NCBI GenBank assembly: GCA_030847615.1
Contig: JAUMIR010000004.1
Span: 72,757,001-72,821,000, forward strand
Source of the DNA: Gambelia wislizenii
Lineage: Eukaryota > Chordata > Lepidosauria > Squamata > Crotaphytidae
Reading direction: 5' to 3'
Length of the DNA: 64,000 bases
Position 1 is the stretch's first letter, and each line of letters opens with the position of its first letter. Under the pieces are notes generated by a model. The model had not been told where the DNA came from. It did not search any database and worked only from the letters and a program-made list of their open reading frames with translations. Made by a program: the position numbers and the translations under genes. Positions 1 through 13,900 of this stretch are shown here, piece by piece.

Positions 1-730
1 ACCTTGTATTGAAAAGTTTACTGTTGACATAATTCTAAATTGCTTTAAAATTCTAATATACACTAAATTTATAGAGCTTTTGCCAATTATGGAGACAACT
101 TAGATTCTTGTGATGACACTTTGACCTTTAAAAATGGTTCTAGCATAACTGATACAGCTGCATCCAGGAGACAACCAAGAAAGTAGCAAGCTTCTATTAA
201 TTTGATACATTTTGGCCCCAATAATATAATATAAAGGTTTGCTTTACCTTTAGAAGTTAGAGGAGTGAGAACAAATATAATCATAATGGCAACATGAAAT
301 CTGTCAAGTGAAAGTTATAGTTATTGCAAGTCAACCTAAGTCCTTTTTTTTCACATAAGTAGCTGTAATCAGTTGGATCCCTAAGCTATTTTATTGCTCC
401 TTCTTCTCAGAAATAAATCAGGGGCATGAAAGTAGGCAGGCACTGAGCTTCTTAAATTCACATTTAGCAAACGATTCCCACTTAAAAGCCATTGGCCAGG
501 ATTTAGCACAGAACCCCATAGCTAGCTGTTGAATGGCTTGCATATGGTACTCAACAACAGAACCTGACTGTACAGATAGCTCATTAGAGAAGTCTCTTTT
601 TACAAAGCCTTTTTGGTTAAATGGTCATACAGTACTCATAAGCTTTGTGCTAACAGAAAAATGCAATATACATTGCACGACTTTAATACAAATTATTTTT
701 TCCTCTAACAGTGTTACAAGCCCCCCCCCA

Positions 731-765
<35 letters not shown>

Positions 766-1409
766 GTGCATTCGCATGCAAACAGTATACAGAAGAGAAA
801 ATGCCTTCAGAGCTATGTCCCAAGGTTTAGTAAGCTGAGCACAAGTGAGATAGGCCAACAAAGTGGCAAATGTCTTCTTTTATCATGAGCTACCCCAATA
901 TATTAAGGCACCTGACAAAAAGGTGCATCGTATGCAGACAAAAAATTACACTGCTGGAAAAATGCTTAACTCTTGACTATCAGGAATAGTTGGCTTTCAG
1001 ACACTTAAAGAATCACTCTGCAAGGTACAAGAGGCAATTTAGTACATATCCAGCATATACATGGAAACTTAGTATAGACAGACTCAATTTAGGATGGTCT
1101 CGCATGCCATAGGAAGTTTCAAAAAAAGAAAGCATAAATTCTCTTCTATCTTTTTGTTCCTTTAGACCAGCATGCAGATACAGTGCTTCTTCACTATGGG
1201 GAAACAATGGAGTTATTCCCAATGTGTGATTCCTCACAACTTTTGCAGGATACCATGGAAGCATATACCACCTTCCCTCAGTCCCATACGCAGACAGCCA
1301 AACATATAGGCAAATAGAAAATTAAGAGTAATAATAAAAGTAAGCACCGTCTCATTGTTTATGTAATGGTAAAAACTGCATCTCCTATGGACCCCAGCAA
1401 GTGACACAG
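1..1409 (-). other. Probable MDM4 3' UTR and downstream sequence
   Basis: This stretch directly follows the MDM4 stop on the minus strand. No coding segment is seen. Minus-strand AATAAA occurs around 388-395 and an ATTAAA variant around 680; either could be a poly(A) signal, but human MDM4 has a multi-kilobase 3' UTR, so the transcript may leave the window. Confidence 0.5.
721..766. repeat. Compound microsatellite C(n)-(CT)n-(CA)n
   Basis: A C-run is followed by about seven CT and about ten CA dinucleotides, inside the putative MDM4 3' UTR. Confidence 0.95.
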
Positions 1410-1964
1410 CTATGCTATGTAAGTCTTGATCACCATATGAATCTGTTTCTTACACAATGGGCAAGGTGATCGCACCTTTTTTAACATTTTGGCACATGTA
1501 AAACAGGCCACGAGATGAGCTGTCCTTCCATGGACAATATTTCCATTCCTTGGCCTCTTCTGGCACACAAGGCAAGGTTTCAGCAATTCTTTGCTACTCT
1601 CAAGGGACTGCACTTCTTCCTTTTCTTTGCACTTACCCAACTGCAACGAAGGGTCTATGCCTTCACACACCTGCTCCAGATCTAAGGAATCCATGGAGCT
1701 TTTAGGGCTTAAGCTACATTTAACTTCTGATCTGCACAGGTCTTTAGCTTGTACAACTGAAGCTGATACTGTCCTTCGGCAATCTGGGACATCCATCCCT
1801 TCTGTCTCTTCTGTACTTTGCATTGCGGCAATGTTGAATGCGAAGATAGGATGTGCTAGTTTGGGGCAGTCAGAGAACCAGTCTTTTCTTAAGGCCCAGC
1901 AGCGGAAACAGTATCGTTTGATGGGGGAGTTGAATTTCTTGCATTTGGTGCACTGCCAACAGTC
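1410..1964 (-). CDS. MDM4: MDM4 coding exon 11: zinc finger and RING
   Basis: The last coding exon opens after an AG acceptor (pyrimidine-rich tract just above 1964) with DCWQCTKC and ends in a TAG stop at 1410-1412. It encodes residues 291-474. The RanBP2-type finger is C-x2-C-x10-C-x2-C. The RING ligands are Cys421/424, His435/440, Cys444/447 and Cys458/461, matching the MDM family C2H2C4 pattern. The C-terminal hydrophobic tail, needed for MDM2 pairing in the family, is kept and ends in TYIA. The middle (about 330-415) is poorly conserved but retains DVPDCRRT, the caspase site and the Ser that is a 14-3-3 site in human MDM4. Confidence 0.96.
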   Translation of the reverse strand, partial: DCWQCTKCKKFNSPIKRYCFRCWALRKDWFSDCPKLAHPIFAFNIAAMQSTEETEGMDVPDCRRTVSASVVQAKDLCRSEVKCSLSPKSSMDSLDLEQVCEGIDPSLQLGKCKEKEEVQSLESSKELLKPCLVCQKRPRNGNIVHGRTAHLVACFTCAKMLKKVRSPCPLCKKQIHMVIKTYIA

Positions 1965-4900
1965 CTGAAGAATGAGAGAAGCCAAATGAAACACAAGTCA
2001 GTGGATGCACATTTAGTTCCTCAGTTCCTGAATCTCACTCTGATTCCTAACCCTGCAGAATCCTACAGGACAATTTCTCCTTCCCTTCACTATCATAATT
2101 TTTCAATGCCACATTCTAAATTCAAGGGTAGGTAGCTCCCTAAGTCAGTTACAAGCATATCTCTGGCTCTGTAATAATTTAAAATCTGTAGAATCTGCAC
2201 AATTGATGGTGGCTTGCTTGATCACCCTATACACCAAGGGCAACAGCTTTTTGAGTTTAGACATATAATTCAGTTGTCCAACACCAAAGAGAGCCCATTT
2301 GTCAAGCTGGCACACATGCCACTTAAAGCCCAGAATTTAAGAATTGCTGTACTGATCCAACTCATTTCAAATGTGTCAAAGAGCACCTGACAAACAATGT
2401 TTTAGCCAAGTTGTGAGACTACATTTAATCTGCCCAGTGAAGCTATCTGCAACAAAACCACCAAGGTATTTACCTTCAGGTCCTTCCCCACAAACACTAA
2501 GTTTGTTAAATTAAATATGGTGGTACTTGTGATAATGGGACTCCCTATTATTTGGACAACACAGCTTAGGAGCATAGTCTCCCCTCTAGTAAACAAAGGT
2601 TTAATGAGGTGTTGGACAGCACCACAGATCATAGGAGACACTGACCCAATGAGAGTGAACAGTGGCCAACACTTCAGAGAAGCTTCTAAGGAAAAGTTAT
2701 CAAAACCTCAGCAAGCCATGCAGCTGGAGGAGAGCAGAGAGATAAACAGAGACAACAGGCAGGGGCTCCTGTCCCACCTAAGAGGATGCTTGTTATAGAC
2801 TAGGCCAAGGTGCCCAGACTCCTAGCCCCCATGAACATCCAAACCAGAATTCCATCTGCATTGTGAACAGACTAGGAAATGCTAGTTAGATGCATCAGGG
2901 AACTGTATTTCTTTTGTAAGCTTGGATGAATATGACCTAGGTTGTTTGTAACTTGTAACTATAGTTGTCCCTCCGTATCCACGGATTTAAATATTCATGG
3001 CTTGAAAATATTCTTTAAAAAATAATAATCCAAAAAGCAAACCTTGGTTTTGCCATCTTATATAAGGGACACCATTTTGCTATGCCATTGCATATAATGA
3101 GACTTGAGTATTCACGGATTTTGGTATCCACAGCGGGTCATGGAACCAAACCCTAGCGAATATGAAGGGATAACTGTACTTCTAAGAATGCCTTAAGGAA
3201 GGTGCCTTCATGTGAAAAATGCCTCATTGCTAATGTAGATTGCTTGCTTAAAATAAAACTTCCTTTAAAGATCTCCTTCTTCCCGCACTCTTTTATGTGC
3301 CTTTGCTCAGTGTGTGTCTGTCTCTGCAGAGTCCGGGGCAGAAAAGTGCAAGTTAAAACTCCTCAGTAACTTCCCAATGAGTTACTGGTCATAGGGTTTT
3401 AAAATCAGTGAGTGGTAGCAGCTACATATGATCTCAAGGAATACCATCTCCTACTCCAGAGCAGGAGGGGATTCATTACAGTACTAGACAGACATTTCTA
3501 TCCATATATTTTCTTCAGTAAGGTATTAAGTGAGGATGGGATATACTGTTTTTGTTAATAAAGTAGGATACAGGTAAAAATGGTGAACCTGCCTGCCTGC
3601 CTCCCACACCACAACCTGACAGGATCAAAATTCAGAATGACCTGGATAGACTGGAGAGCTGGGCCAAAGCTAACAAAATGAAATTCAATACGGAGAAATG
3701 TAAAGTACTGCATTTAGGGCGGAAAAATGAAATGCATAAATATAGGATGGGAGAGACCTGGCTGAATGAGACTACGTGCGAAAGGGATCTAGGAGTCCTA
3801 GTAGACCACAAGTTGAACATGAGCCAACAGTGTGATGCGGCAGCTAAAAAGGCCAATGCAATTTTGGGCTGCATCAATAGAAGTATAGTGTCTAGATCAA
3901 GGGAAGTAATAGTGCCACTCTATTGTGCCTTGGTCAGACCTCACTTAGAATACTGTGTCCAGTTCTGGGCACCACAATTCAGAAAGGATATTGACAAATT
4001 GGAGCGTGTCCAGAGAAGGGCAACTAAAATGGTGAAAGGTCTGGAAACAATGCCTTATGAGGAGAGACTAAGGGAGCTGGGTATGTTTAGCCTGGAAAAA
4101 AGACGGTTTAGAGGCGATATGATAGCCCTGTTTAAGTATTTGAAGGGATGTCACGCTGAGGATGGAGCAGGCTTGTTTTCTGCTGCTCCAGAGACTGGAA
4201 CACGGAGCAATGGGTGCAAGCTCCAGGAACAGAGATTCCACCTCAACATGAGGAGGAACTTTTTGACAGTAAGAGCTGTTCGGCAGTGGAACACACTCCC
4301 TCGGAGCGTGGTGGCGTCTCCTTCCTTGGAGGTCTTTAAGCAGAGGCTGGATGGCCATCTGTCGGGGATGCTTTGATTGTGATTTCCTGCGTGGCAGGGG
4401 GGTTGGACTGGATGGCCCTCGTGGTCTCTTCCAACTCTGCAATTCTATGATTCTATGATTCTATGAACCTCCCAGCTGACTCCTCTAGCCACTTCTTAAG
4501 AGATTCCTGGCTCATGTCTAAAATGACAGGGCAAAAAAGACAGAAATGTTTGGCTAGAGCAGCAGCTGTACAAATGTAAGGTGCAGGACCATGGAGCACT
4601 AAGGCTTCCTTTCCTTCCTCTAAGAGACTCCACCAATGTATTGGGCTAACATTGTCTAAAGATTATCCAATATTGGAAACTATTGTTTTTAAAACAACTT
4701 TCAAAGATGGCTGGTAAACATATAAACTAGTGTGGAGGTTTCATTACTGTCATCATTATTATGTTGGAAAAATTAAATTTTTATGCAATATAGCCTTATT
4801 TCCCTAGCATTAGTTGTTGTAAAAAAATGAAAGTAGCCAAAAGCTGGAAAACTTTGGGTGGTCTATCAACAAAAAAATGGTTTAACAAAATGTGGTCAGT

Positions 4901-7900
4901 TGCTCACCCGTAGGACTTTTTCGTCAACAGTTCCTAGACTCTAGAATAGCCTGTCGGAAGAGATTTGATAGTTGCATACACTTGTCTGAATTTAAAAGAT
5001 CATTAAAGACAAATCTCGTCCGGCAGGCCTATCCAGATGACTTTTAAACTGTGAATTTTTAACTGTTTTAATATGTACTGGTGTTATTTGTTCTTTTAAA
5101 CTGATATAGTGTGTTTTTATGTATTTACCTATTTTTAACCAAGATGTATTTTAATTGATATTAATTGTTTTGTGTGGATGTGTTGTTCCCTGACTCAATC
5201 CATGGGGAGAGGTGGGTAAGACATAAAAATTATTATTTAGAGAAATGTCAAATAAAATAAATATAATCCTAGAACCAAAAAAAAAAGAAAAAAAAAGGAG
5301 GCAATTCTTTTGAAATATGGTCTCTTTATTTTCTATGACATTAGATCAAAATTTTCTATATGAACCACAGAGCTCAGGCTAAATTTTGGAGAGATGTTTT
5401 TATAGCTTGTAAATATAGGATAATCTAAGTTGGACAAATAAACAACTGTGAGCATTAAAAAAAATTAACAGTTTTTTTTTCTTTTTCCCTTTCATTCACG
5501 GTAATATATTAATTGACCTGTGGTTATGAGAGCCTATCCCCCATCCCTGTTGTCTTTGTATTTCTCCTGTAATTTTTCTTGTTTATGGTTGTTAGTGTCA
5601 CTTGTTATATGCACTGCTACAGTGTCTATAAATAAAACAGAATAATTGTAAAAAAAACAGAACAGTCACATGCATAATGTCACATCTGTCCTCTACTTGG
5701 GATTTCAGTCTTCAACTCTGATATTTAAAGCTTTCATATCCTATGTTCCTCAGACAGCAAGTAGGTCACATTAGTTAGTTCACTCCCGTTCTTCTCAGCC
5801 ACTGGCTGAAAACTGATCCCTAAGCACCTGCATGAAAAGCCACAAGAACTCCCAGCTAGAACAAGCTAATCATATATAAGTATACCTCAGTTAACAAAGT
5901 AGATAGGTTCCTAGGCATTACTTCTTTAACTGAAAATTTGGTATCTCAGGCAAAAGTAACATGGAAAGAATAGGGATAGGTTCCTACCACACAAAAAGTA
6001 GAGTAGTTCATCATGTTTCAGCAAACATTTTATTCAAAACTAAACAATATGTAGATATGAAATGAAATAACAAAGTCAGTTAAGCCTTGCCTAAGTAAAT
6101 AAAAACACTGTGAACCTTCAAGAGACCACTTGAAAGCTTCTTTCAAGATAGATTCAGGGATCAGTTTTTCTTCCACCACCCTCTACTTTTCTTATGATTT
6201 CCACTTTGGTGGAGAAATATATCATGCTGGCGATAGCTGGTGAGGCAGGATAATCTGCTTTCTTCTCTTTTGCTATTCAGTCATGCTCAGTAAGCAATTC
6301 TGGAAACGTGTTGTTTACCTTGCCCGTTGTAGGCAGGCACACACAGCTACAACAGGATCGGCCAGAGGAGAATCTCATTCTTGCCCAGATCAAGTTTTAC
6401 TGCACTGTTTATTGCAAACATGCTGTTGCAACTCAGTACTGAAAGTCTGTGTTTCTCCAGCCCTTCTTCACCATCCTCCCAATGTTGATGCTGCAAAAAA
6501 ACCTTCCAGCTAGGCAAAGAACAAGGAGGAAAGGTGGAGGTCTGAATAGGTGCAAAAAGACTTTGTAAAAAGAAGCTTCTTTCTTTCTTGTAAAAAGGGG
6601 CTTTGCTAACTGAGGATGCCTGTATGTCTTTTAGTTTAACCTCAGACTGCTTTTATGCTCACAAGATAATTAATTACCATCTGTTCAGATGGTCCAATAA
6701 AACTTACAAATTGATCTGACACACAGTGCCTGTTTAGAACATCCTAACAAGAAAAGCACTACATTGCATTGCCTACGATTTAAAGAAATGCAGTAAAAGG
6801 TTTTGTCATATACCTAAACTTCTAAACATGAAACACATTAGGGATATTAAGCCAAGTATACATACCTCAGGGGTAATATCAACATTTGTATCATCACTTA
6901 AGAACTGTGAATCTTCAAAGTCATCTGAAGATGCAACTTCACTTACCTATAATATGCAAATGAATATAAAAAGTATGTGCCTGCCATTGTCAATATCTTA
7001 AAAGTAAGAAATGCCCTGCCTTAAAGTTTTGATTGGTATCAAAAATTTTATCAAGCAATTTTTTTAAAAAAAGTAACTGTTCTGGCATTTAAACAAATCA
7101 TGAATCTCTCTGAATTGCTAAACGTATATCACAAAATTTATGACAATTACAGGTGAAACTTTTTTACTATTGTACACTCACGATGTACAAATATTGGGAA
7201 ACTGCAGCCAGCTGCACAGACATACAGTAAACTAAACACACTACCATGACAAGGATCTGTACACTTTTCACCTTCCTTTCCTATACAAGTGCATTTTTCA
7301 TTTGGCCACAGCCACCTCCACAATATAAAACCTTCCTTTCCTATACAAGTGCATTTTTCATTTGGCCACAGCCACCTCCACAATATAAAGCAAGCTCAAA
7401 AACGACAGTCCTGAAAAGACGAGCTGTAGAACTTTGCTGATACATTCTACAGTTGTCCCTTCACATTTGCTGGGGTTTGGTTCCAGGACCCCCCGTGAAT
7501 ACCCAAATCCGTGAATACTCAAGTCCCATTATATGCAATGGCATAGCAAAATGGTGTCCCTTATATAAGATGGCAAACTCAAGGTTTGCTTTTTGGATTA
7601 TTATTTTTTTAAGAATATTTTCAAGCCATGAATACTTAAATCCGTGAATGTGGAGGGACAACTGTACATGCTCAATCCTTTCAGCATATATATGATCAAG
7701 ACATTAGGTCACTGTAGCACATATTTATCACCATTATCCCCAAAGTCCCTTGTTCCAACAGTTCTATTGGCTGCCAGCCCATTTCCAGGCTCAATTCAAA
7801 GTGCCAGTTTTGACCTATAAAGCCGTATATGGCTCAGGTCCAGGTTATCTGAAGGACCGTATCTTCCCTTGCAAACCTGTGCATGCTTTGAGATCTGCTG

Positions 7901-10900
7901 GGAAGGCCCCTCTCTCTGCACAGGTACATGTGGTGGGAACACAGGCGAAGGTGTTCTCAGTGGCTGCCCTTCAGTTCTGGTACTCCACAGAGAGATTGGA
8001 CTGACACCCTCCCTACTCTCTTTTTGCAAGACCTGTAAAGACTTTTCTGTTTCAAGTGGCATTTGAGGAGTGATCATATAAGGCCCTTATCACCTAAACA
8101 ACGCACTGGATCTTGCTTTCTGCTGGCACATGCGCATGCATATGTGCATGTTTAACGATGTTTCTCTGTGTGTCTGTGTGTGTACACGCATGTGTACGTG
8201 TTTTATTAATGATGTTTTTAACTTTAATTTCAATAGTTTAATCTCTTCAACTTTTGTATTTTGTGAATTTTTAACTATTTTTTTAAAATTCTTTGTAAAC
8301 TGCTTTGGTTCCCTAACTGGGAAAAAGTTGGAACAGAAATACATCTCCTCCTCCTCCGGTTCTGCAACTTGATGACGCAGCAGGACCACAGCCAAAAACT
8401 GATTCATTTGCATTCCCAGAAAACACTGAATATAATTTTATAAAAAATTTCCAATGACTCAAACAGAGAGAAATCTGATCAAGCATGTGTATTTTCATAT
8501 TTACTGAACTAAACTTTTAACTGTTCCAATACCCCATAAATATTTCAACTGAAATCTTTGGTTAAGAAAATAATTAAGTACAGTGCCAAAAACTAGTTCC
8601 ACTATGATTAAACATTATTATGAATACTTAAAAACACTGCCATCCAGAGGACCTTTTGGCCAGCCACCTCTAGACTGTGAAATGGCCTACCAGAAGAGAT
8701 TCAACAACTAAATACATAGTCTGAATTTAAAGACCTATCTCTTCCACCAGGCCTACGCAGTTGATTTTAAACTATGAATTTTAAATTGGTATTTTAAGTT
8801 TATGGATGTTTTTAATGTAATGTTTGTTTAATCCTATGTGTTTTAATCTATGTGTTTAAATGCTTTTATGCTATAGTTATATATTCTATTTTAACTCATG
8901 TTGCCTTGAGCCTTGGGGAGAGGCTGGTAAGAAATTTTTTAAAAATACTATTTTATATTTTGTTGTTAAAAATCACCAAAAATGCTTACAGGTCTTATGC
9001 AAGTACATTTCCAACCTCCTAAGCTCAGGAGTGGGGAAAAAATGAGCCACTACTCTTGTTTGTTATTGAAAGTCAAGTTCATCACAGGTTTAGAGTTGGT
9101 TCTGTTACTGCTAATAGAAACAAAAGATTTTCATGGAAAAGCTGAACACTGGAAAATGTTCTGCCCCATACCACTGACTCCTGCTAATAACTGTCATGTA
9201 GATCAACTTCAGTGTGACATTTGAAATGAGTCACATAGAGGACTGTCATTTGTTATGCAATACAAGTACATGACAATGCACAAATACCTTTGCTAATAGA
9301 ACTACAGCTGAAAGAATAAGCTATCAAGTTACTATTGATAACAGCAAAACAAAAAAATGTGTAAGATGATAATTCATACTTATTGGGTCAGATAAGCCCT
9401 ATCCAATTACTTTGATCTTGGTCCTTACCATTTTACTACTCTCTTTTCCATCTTCAGTGGTCTGTTCGCAATCAATTGTTTTTGCCGGGACTGTGATACC
9501 TAACTGATCTGAAGCAGCTTCATTGAGAAACCACAAGTCATCAGTTGTATCTGAAACAACAGCAGTAGCTACATCCTAGAGTGAAATAGGAAGAAAAGAG
9601 ATACTGTGTTCAGGTCTTCATTATACTCATGGATGTTTCAATGGAGCTAAAACATGAACTGACAGGATTTCACCATTAGCCATGAAATAGGTGCAAAACT
9701 GACAACAATTTGGTCTTCTGTACAACTCTCACTATCATTATACTGGTGCTTGAGCAATGTGTTCCGAGTGGTTTTACTGATTACCCTGAACCCAATTAAC
9801 CTACTAATAAAAATTCTTCAGTAATGATGCAACAATGATACAGTGAAGTACAGGTTGCACCCTGAACCCATGGGACTGGTACCCACAGTTTCAATTATTT
9901 TTCCCAAAAATATAGTATTTCTAGGCATTTCCTAGGTCCTCCAGCACGACTGTGTGGTAACATACACCAAAGTTACCACAGAGTTGTGCCAGAGCTGCCT
10001 ACAGAGGCATTCTCTCTAGGCATTTCCTATAGGAAATGCCTACCACTGACTCATACCAGGAGTCAGTGGTATGATTCTACGGCATGATTCTACAGCATGA
10101 TTCTACAGGGTTCGCTATTACCTGCCGTTTCAAGTATTTGTGCTAAGTCTGGGAACCTACCCCCGTAGATACGACAGGTGACATGAAAATACAAACACAT
10201 AGATACATTTAAGTATTTCTAGAATTTGAAGTTTCAAAGAGCCTCTTTCCCAGAGGTGAAGGCAGTAATCTCAGGGCAATCTGAACTACTCAGAGGGAAG
10301 GGAAGAATTCTCTCTCCAACATGCTACATCCTGCTATCCAATGTTTTTATGTCTTTGCAAAATCAAGAAAGTTAAATTAGAAATAGCACTCTCTACCTCC
10401 TTAATATAGCATAGATAACTCTCGCTTTCCTTGTTTATCTTGTAGTATTTTCAGATTTCCAGTTTTCAACCTTTTCCCCTGAAGTCTATACAATAGCAGC
10501 CAAGTTGAAAATGAAGAGATTACCAGTAAAGAAAGCCTGACTTAGAAAAAGCCATCAGGAATAATTTACACCATGATAAGGATTTTTTTTTTCTTATTAA
10601 GTGCCATATACCCATGGGAAAAGATCATTGGAAGCAACAGATGACAGTGTGAGGAGCTACAGCCAAAAGTGAGAAGAATCTGTTACATTTCACAGTGTGT
10701 GATTTTTTCATCTCTGCGCCATCCCACATGAAATTCATCTGAGGACCTCAGACACACATCCCACGTTTAGAAATACACATCAAAAAAGGACACTCACCTG
10801 ATTAGTTTGTATATCTGTGGAACCATTACTCCTAGTCTTGTAATTGTTTCTCAGATTCCCCAAAAACCACCACGGAAGGCCAGGTACATCCCACTCTTCA

Positions 10901-13900
10901 AGCACCAGATCCAGTGTGGTTTGTTCTTTTGATAGGTTATCTAGCAGTGCTTTATTTGCAGGAGCCAAACAATGTTCAGATTAGAATATGCTTACTGTTT
11001 TTGTGAACCAATGGACAATCTTGTCCACTGAAACACAGCCAGCTCTTAAGTCTATATTCTTTGGACCAAGTTATACCCAGTATTCTTATCCCACCACACA
11101 GTAGATGAACACTCATAAGGAGACAGCTCACTGATTACCCAGCCTGACATTCCTTAAAGATTATATTTATCTTTACAGTGAGCCCTTGGTATCTGCTGGG
11201 GGTTGGTTCCAGGACCGCCCCTGGATACCAAATTCCATGGATGTTCAAGTCCCATTATATACAGTGGCACAGTAAAATGGTGTCCCTTATATAAAATGGC
11301 AAATAGCAAGGTTTGCTTTTTGTATTTTTAAAAAATATTTTCGAGCCGTGGATGGTTTGAATGCATGGATAAAGAATCCACGGACACAGAGGACTGACTG
11401 TATTTGCATAAATGATGAAATCTGGGTTTTTAGAGACTAGTTTTATATTTCAGATTGCACATGTAAATATGCCAGAGAAACCGCAAATTAAAGGAAAAAA
11501 CCCTGGGAAAGTCTAGCAACTTATATAATGTGAAGAAACAAGATGCAAATAATCATACATCTTACAATAAGAATTCTCAAGTTTACACACATATGGACAG
11601 TATTGTGTTAGACTTTTTAACAGTAACTAGCTTGCTGCACAGATTCTAAGAAATTCAACTTTTATTTTTACAAAACCCAAGGAAAATCTTGAGGAAGATA
11701 AACTGATCCCACACTTATTTCTGGTTCAAAAATACCATTAAAATGGTGAAAGATTCTTAATATTTGGGCTCTATCATATATTCAAAATTTTCTAAGTCTG
11801 CATACAAAAAGTCACACTTTGGAAAATTAATTCCCATAATAGTGTTTTATTAGTGTAAAGCATCCTACTCTGATCTATACTACTTAATCCTAAGCCTCTC
11901 ACAAGAATAAGTCTAAAATCTACCTCAGCAAGGTAGCATCCTGCCTCTCACAAGTCAACAGTACTGCAGAAGTCAGTTCCACTAACAGGACACACATTTC
12001 TAATGGACAGAAAGGACTCTAGTAAGAATAAAAAAAAAATCTTGGGTGTGAGAGGTAATCACAAAGAGGCAGTTTGCTTTTTGACTAGTGTATAACATCT
12101 GGACCTGTATGTATGATCTCATAAGGAACCAGATGCCAGAACAGCTAATAAAGGACGGGAAAATCTTAGCACCCAAATCAAAATGTGAACAGCCCACATG
12201 AAGATGGTCATGTTCCAACTGTGACTACTTCACAAATACCACACTCACCTGTATCCTCTTTGCAGGCATACTCTGAGGTACATATGATGGATGTTTCCTC
12301 TTTATACCCAGTGCTAAAACTTCTCTCTGTGTTACTCTGCTTAAAGGAGGAAGGAAAGAAATTCATTAACCCAACAGATCTTTGAGAGACACAGGGATGT
12401 AACACTTCCTTTCTGAGTCACCAGCTGCAGAGCAACATTGAGGAGATATGAGAGGAATAAAAGTTTACTGAACATACAAAGCACATTTATTAACAGACCA
12501 GGATGACTGCTAAGGATCAAGTAAACATTAGTAAAAGTTACAATCCAAACAAAATTTTAAAAAATCAAGCTGACAATTTTCCAAAAGCTGCTCCCTGCTA
12601 ATGTTATCAAGCTTGTTAACCAAATCATGTAGCTCTCTCTCAAACTGGGCTAAACTAATCCAACAACAGTACATTAAACAAATTAGATTATGCTAAGACT
12701 TTCCACTTACTAGAAGCTTTCAAAAAAAGGACACTACTAAGCAAATCTAGACAACTTTCTGTTCAGAAATTCCCACCCAACAACGCAAGCTGGTGTGACT
12801 GAGGACAAGAAGTGCTACACCCCAGAAAAGATGCTCAGAGACTGGAACTCTGTTAGGTAGAGAACAGAGAATGGTCACTCTGTCCCTGCTCTGTGGACTA
12901 CCAAGAGCTTCTGAGAAATGCAGAAAGCTATCAGTCAAACAGATCAGAAGTTCTGGTAGTCCACCATGTACAGGTACAGAGAAGGGGCGCTCTGTACGAC
13001 AAAAGAAACCACCCAGCAGTGGGTTTACCTTCAGTTGATCTTGGCTTGGATTATCCACACTCTGATCCTTTGCGAGAGCAAGTGTCTGTGCAGCATCTAG
13101 ACAGCAGGTAAAAAAAGAAAAAACCTTCCCCGGTAATAACCATTCACACAACACAGAGGGGTCCCCTGACAAGCAACCAAAAAAAAACAAAAAAAAAACA
13201 AAAAAACCATGTTTGGCAGCTATGGGGCTGAAAGCATTAAAAGATGAGGACACAGACTTCCCAGCCAACACTGCTCCATTTCTTAGATCGCTAATACTTG
13301 AGGAATGGAAAGTGTGCCTCTAATTCCCAACTCCTTTGAACTAGTCATACTTTAGCCTCCTAAACTAACACGGACAACTCCTTCTCCTAGCACACAAAGT
13401 TTATAATGTCTTATATAATAGTTTTTTTAAAAATAGTCAATATATGGGAATGCAGAATCAGGTTGAGACTTCAGCATGGGGCACAATACTTTAACCCAAC
13501 TGAAATTGTTCCCCATTCCAATCAGAAGTCCACCCCATGCCTATACTTTACAATGGGAAGGTTGGCACCAGTGAGAATGTTATTTCCATTGCAAATGCCT
13601 AGTACATGGGCTGAGGGCAATTCCAATTTCAACCATGGCAAAAGCACAAGGGTCAAAGTGCTTCATATGGCTACCTCTCCTATGCACCAACTTTAAAAAT
13701 AAATAACTATACAAGCGTGAAATATGTGACAAACATGCTATATCTAGTTTGTTCCTGAATATTGTGAATTTCATGTTATTGCAAAGAATCCATTTAATGG
13801 GAAAGAACTTCTAGAAACAAGGTTCTAATTTAGCTGTCAGGTGAGATAGATATGACACAGAAATGTGATCAAAATACATTAACCTTATTTCTCAAGCACT

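Noticed and set aside
12747..13271. 174-codon minus frame containing exon 6
   Set aside because: Reads through both splice sites of a well-supported MDM4 exon.
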